Source of the DNA: Spiroplasma endosymbiont of Atherix ibis | Lineage (GTDB): Bacteria; Bacillota_I; Bacilli_A; Mycoplasmatales; Mycoplasmataceae | Direction: 5' to 3' | DNA length: 64,000 nucleotides | Assembly (NCBI RefSeq): GCF_964020005.1 | Contig: NZ_OZ026474.1 | Coordinates: forward strand, 310,001 to 374,000 | Shown here: positions 63,247 through 64,000 of the stretch, piece after piece | Layout: the number at the start of each line of letters is the position of its first letter | How positions within the stretch are numbered: the stretch's first letter is position 1 | Notes under the pieces: model-generated | What the model saw: the letters and a program-made list of their open reading frames with translations, nothing else | Told to the model about the DNA's origin: nothing | The model's database searches: none | Position numbers and translations under genes: made by a program

Positions 63247-64000
63247 ATGGAAAAAATAGTTAATATTATTGGAGCAGGTCTTTCAGGTTGTGAAGTAGCT
63301 TATCAATTATCAAAAAGAAATATAAAAGTAAAATTATATGAAAAAAAACTATTGAAAGGAATCCTGTTCAAAAATTGAATTATTTTGCAGAATTAGTTTG
63401 TTCAAATACTTTAAGATCTACAGATTTAAAAAATGCTGTAGGTACTCTTAAAGAGGAAATGAGAATGTTTGACTCATTAATAATAAAAGCAGCAGAATTT
63501 AGTCAAATTCCAGCTGGTGGAAGTTTAGCAGTTGATAGAGATAAATTTTCAAAGTATATTACTGATGCAATAAAAAATGATAATAATATTGAAGTCATTG
63601 AAAAGGAATATACAAAAATTAATAAAAATGAAATAACTTTAATTGCATCAGGACCTTTAACAAGTGAGAATTTACAAGTTGAGATTGCTTCATTAATTGG
63701 TGAAGATTATTTTTATTTTTTTGATGCTGTTGCACCAATTATTACAAAAGACTCTATTGATATGAATATTGCTTTTAGAAAAAATAGATATGAAAAGGGT
63801 GAAACACAAGATTATATAAATTGCCCTATGAATAGAGAACAATATGAGTTATTTTACAATGAACTTATAAATGCTCAATTAGCTCCAGTTCATTTAGAGT
63901 CAGAAAAAAATTTAAAATATTTTGAAGGTTGTATACCTGTTGAAGTTATGGCAAAAAGAGGTTTTGATACATTAACTTATGGTCCATTAAAACCTGCGGG
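63247..64000 (+). pseudogene. trmFO: trmFO with frameshift, 3' end outside window
   Basis: Folate/FAD-dependent tRNA U54 methyltransferase. N-terminal FAD loop [17 protein letters not shown]; after an A8 tract at 63341-63348 the frame shifts by one base, and the sequence resumes with [64 protein letters not shown] and [18 protein letters not shown]. One more A would restore the gene. Could be true decay, slippage at a contingency tract, or a sequencing error. Confidence 0.85.

Noticed and set aside
1-64000. CRISPR array, tRNA, rRNA genes
   Set aside because: No regularly spaced repeats and no sequences with the tRNA T-loop pattern or rRNA cores were seen.

Overview
The window is a very AT-rich (UGA = Trp) Mollicutes chromosome segment. 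In-frame TGA sits at conserved tryptophan positions in almost every gene, and only a few TGG codons occur. MreB, a helix-associated protein set, MEP-pathway IspG, a GH18-like lipoprotein and IS3-type insertion sequences point to Spiroplasma, probably of the Apis/Citri side of the genus. This assignment is inference; no 16S gene is present.

Layout. 1-6000: 3' end of an M20 dipeptidase, then rpsB-tsf behind a structured leader, a membrane protein, a TPP riboswitch with thiT, and pyrH-frr. 6000-17400 is the accessory region: a frameshifted lipoprotein; two tandem copies of one IS3-type element, the second interrupted by a different IS3-type element; a 4.1-kb element with terminal inverted repeats and an 8-bp flanking direct repeat, carrying a DnaC-like loader, an E1/ThiF-like protein and an ICE-type transposase; then a broken two-domain GH18-like lipoprotein behind a promoter whose 17-bp spacer is mostly a T tract. 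17400-26200: membrane proteins, an aldose-epimerase relative, ispG (minus), and a HEPN-like gene with scpA-scpB-rluB-dgk. 26400-36600: yebC, an envelope protein with an internal stop, pepO (minus), glpX, ppa (minus), an FMN riboswitch with ribU (minus), a His-rich ECF S component, mreB and a ferredoxin (minus). 36660-44120: cmk-der-gpsA-hup, dnaD convergent with recU, gpsB, RNase P RNA, cinA and a doubly damaged recA. 44150-54700: a YhgE-like membrane protein (minus), rny, ffh, an SDR, a hypothetical gene, and rlmH-rbgA-rnhB-pgm. 54700-64000: a NADH oxidase/CoA-disulfide reductase with a dicarboxylate symporter, gene debris, an ssb-like gene with an internal stop, a diverged dprA, a small RNA, an ABC exporter, a broken ABC-2 type fusion and a frameshifted trmFO running off the end.

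Two themes recur. First, vitamin uptake under riboswitches: TPP-ThiT and FMN-RibU, beside a third ECF S component. Second, gene decay: at least eight genes are cut by a single in-frame TAA/TAG in otherwise good coding sequence, and at least four by one-base changes in A7-A8 tracts. RecA is among the damaged genes. All coordinates were read by hand from the sequence; no database search was run.
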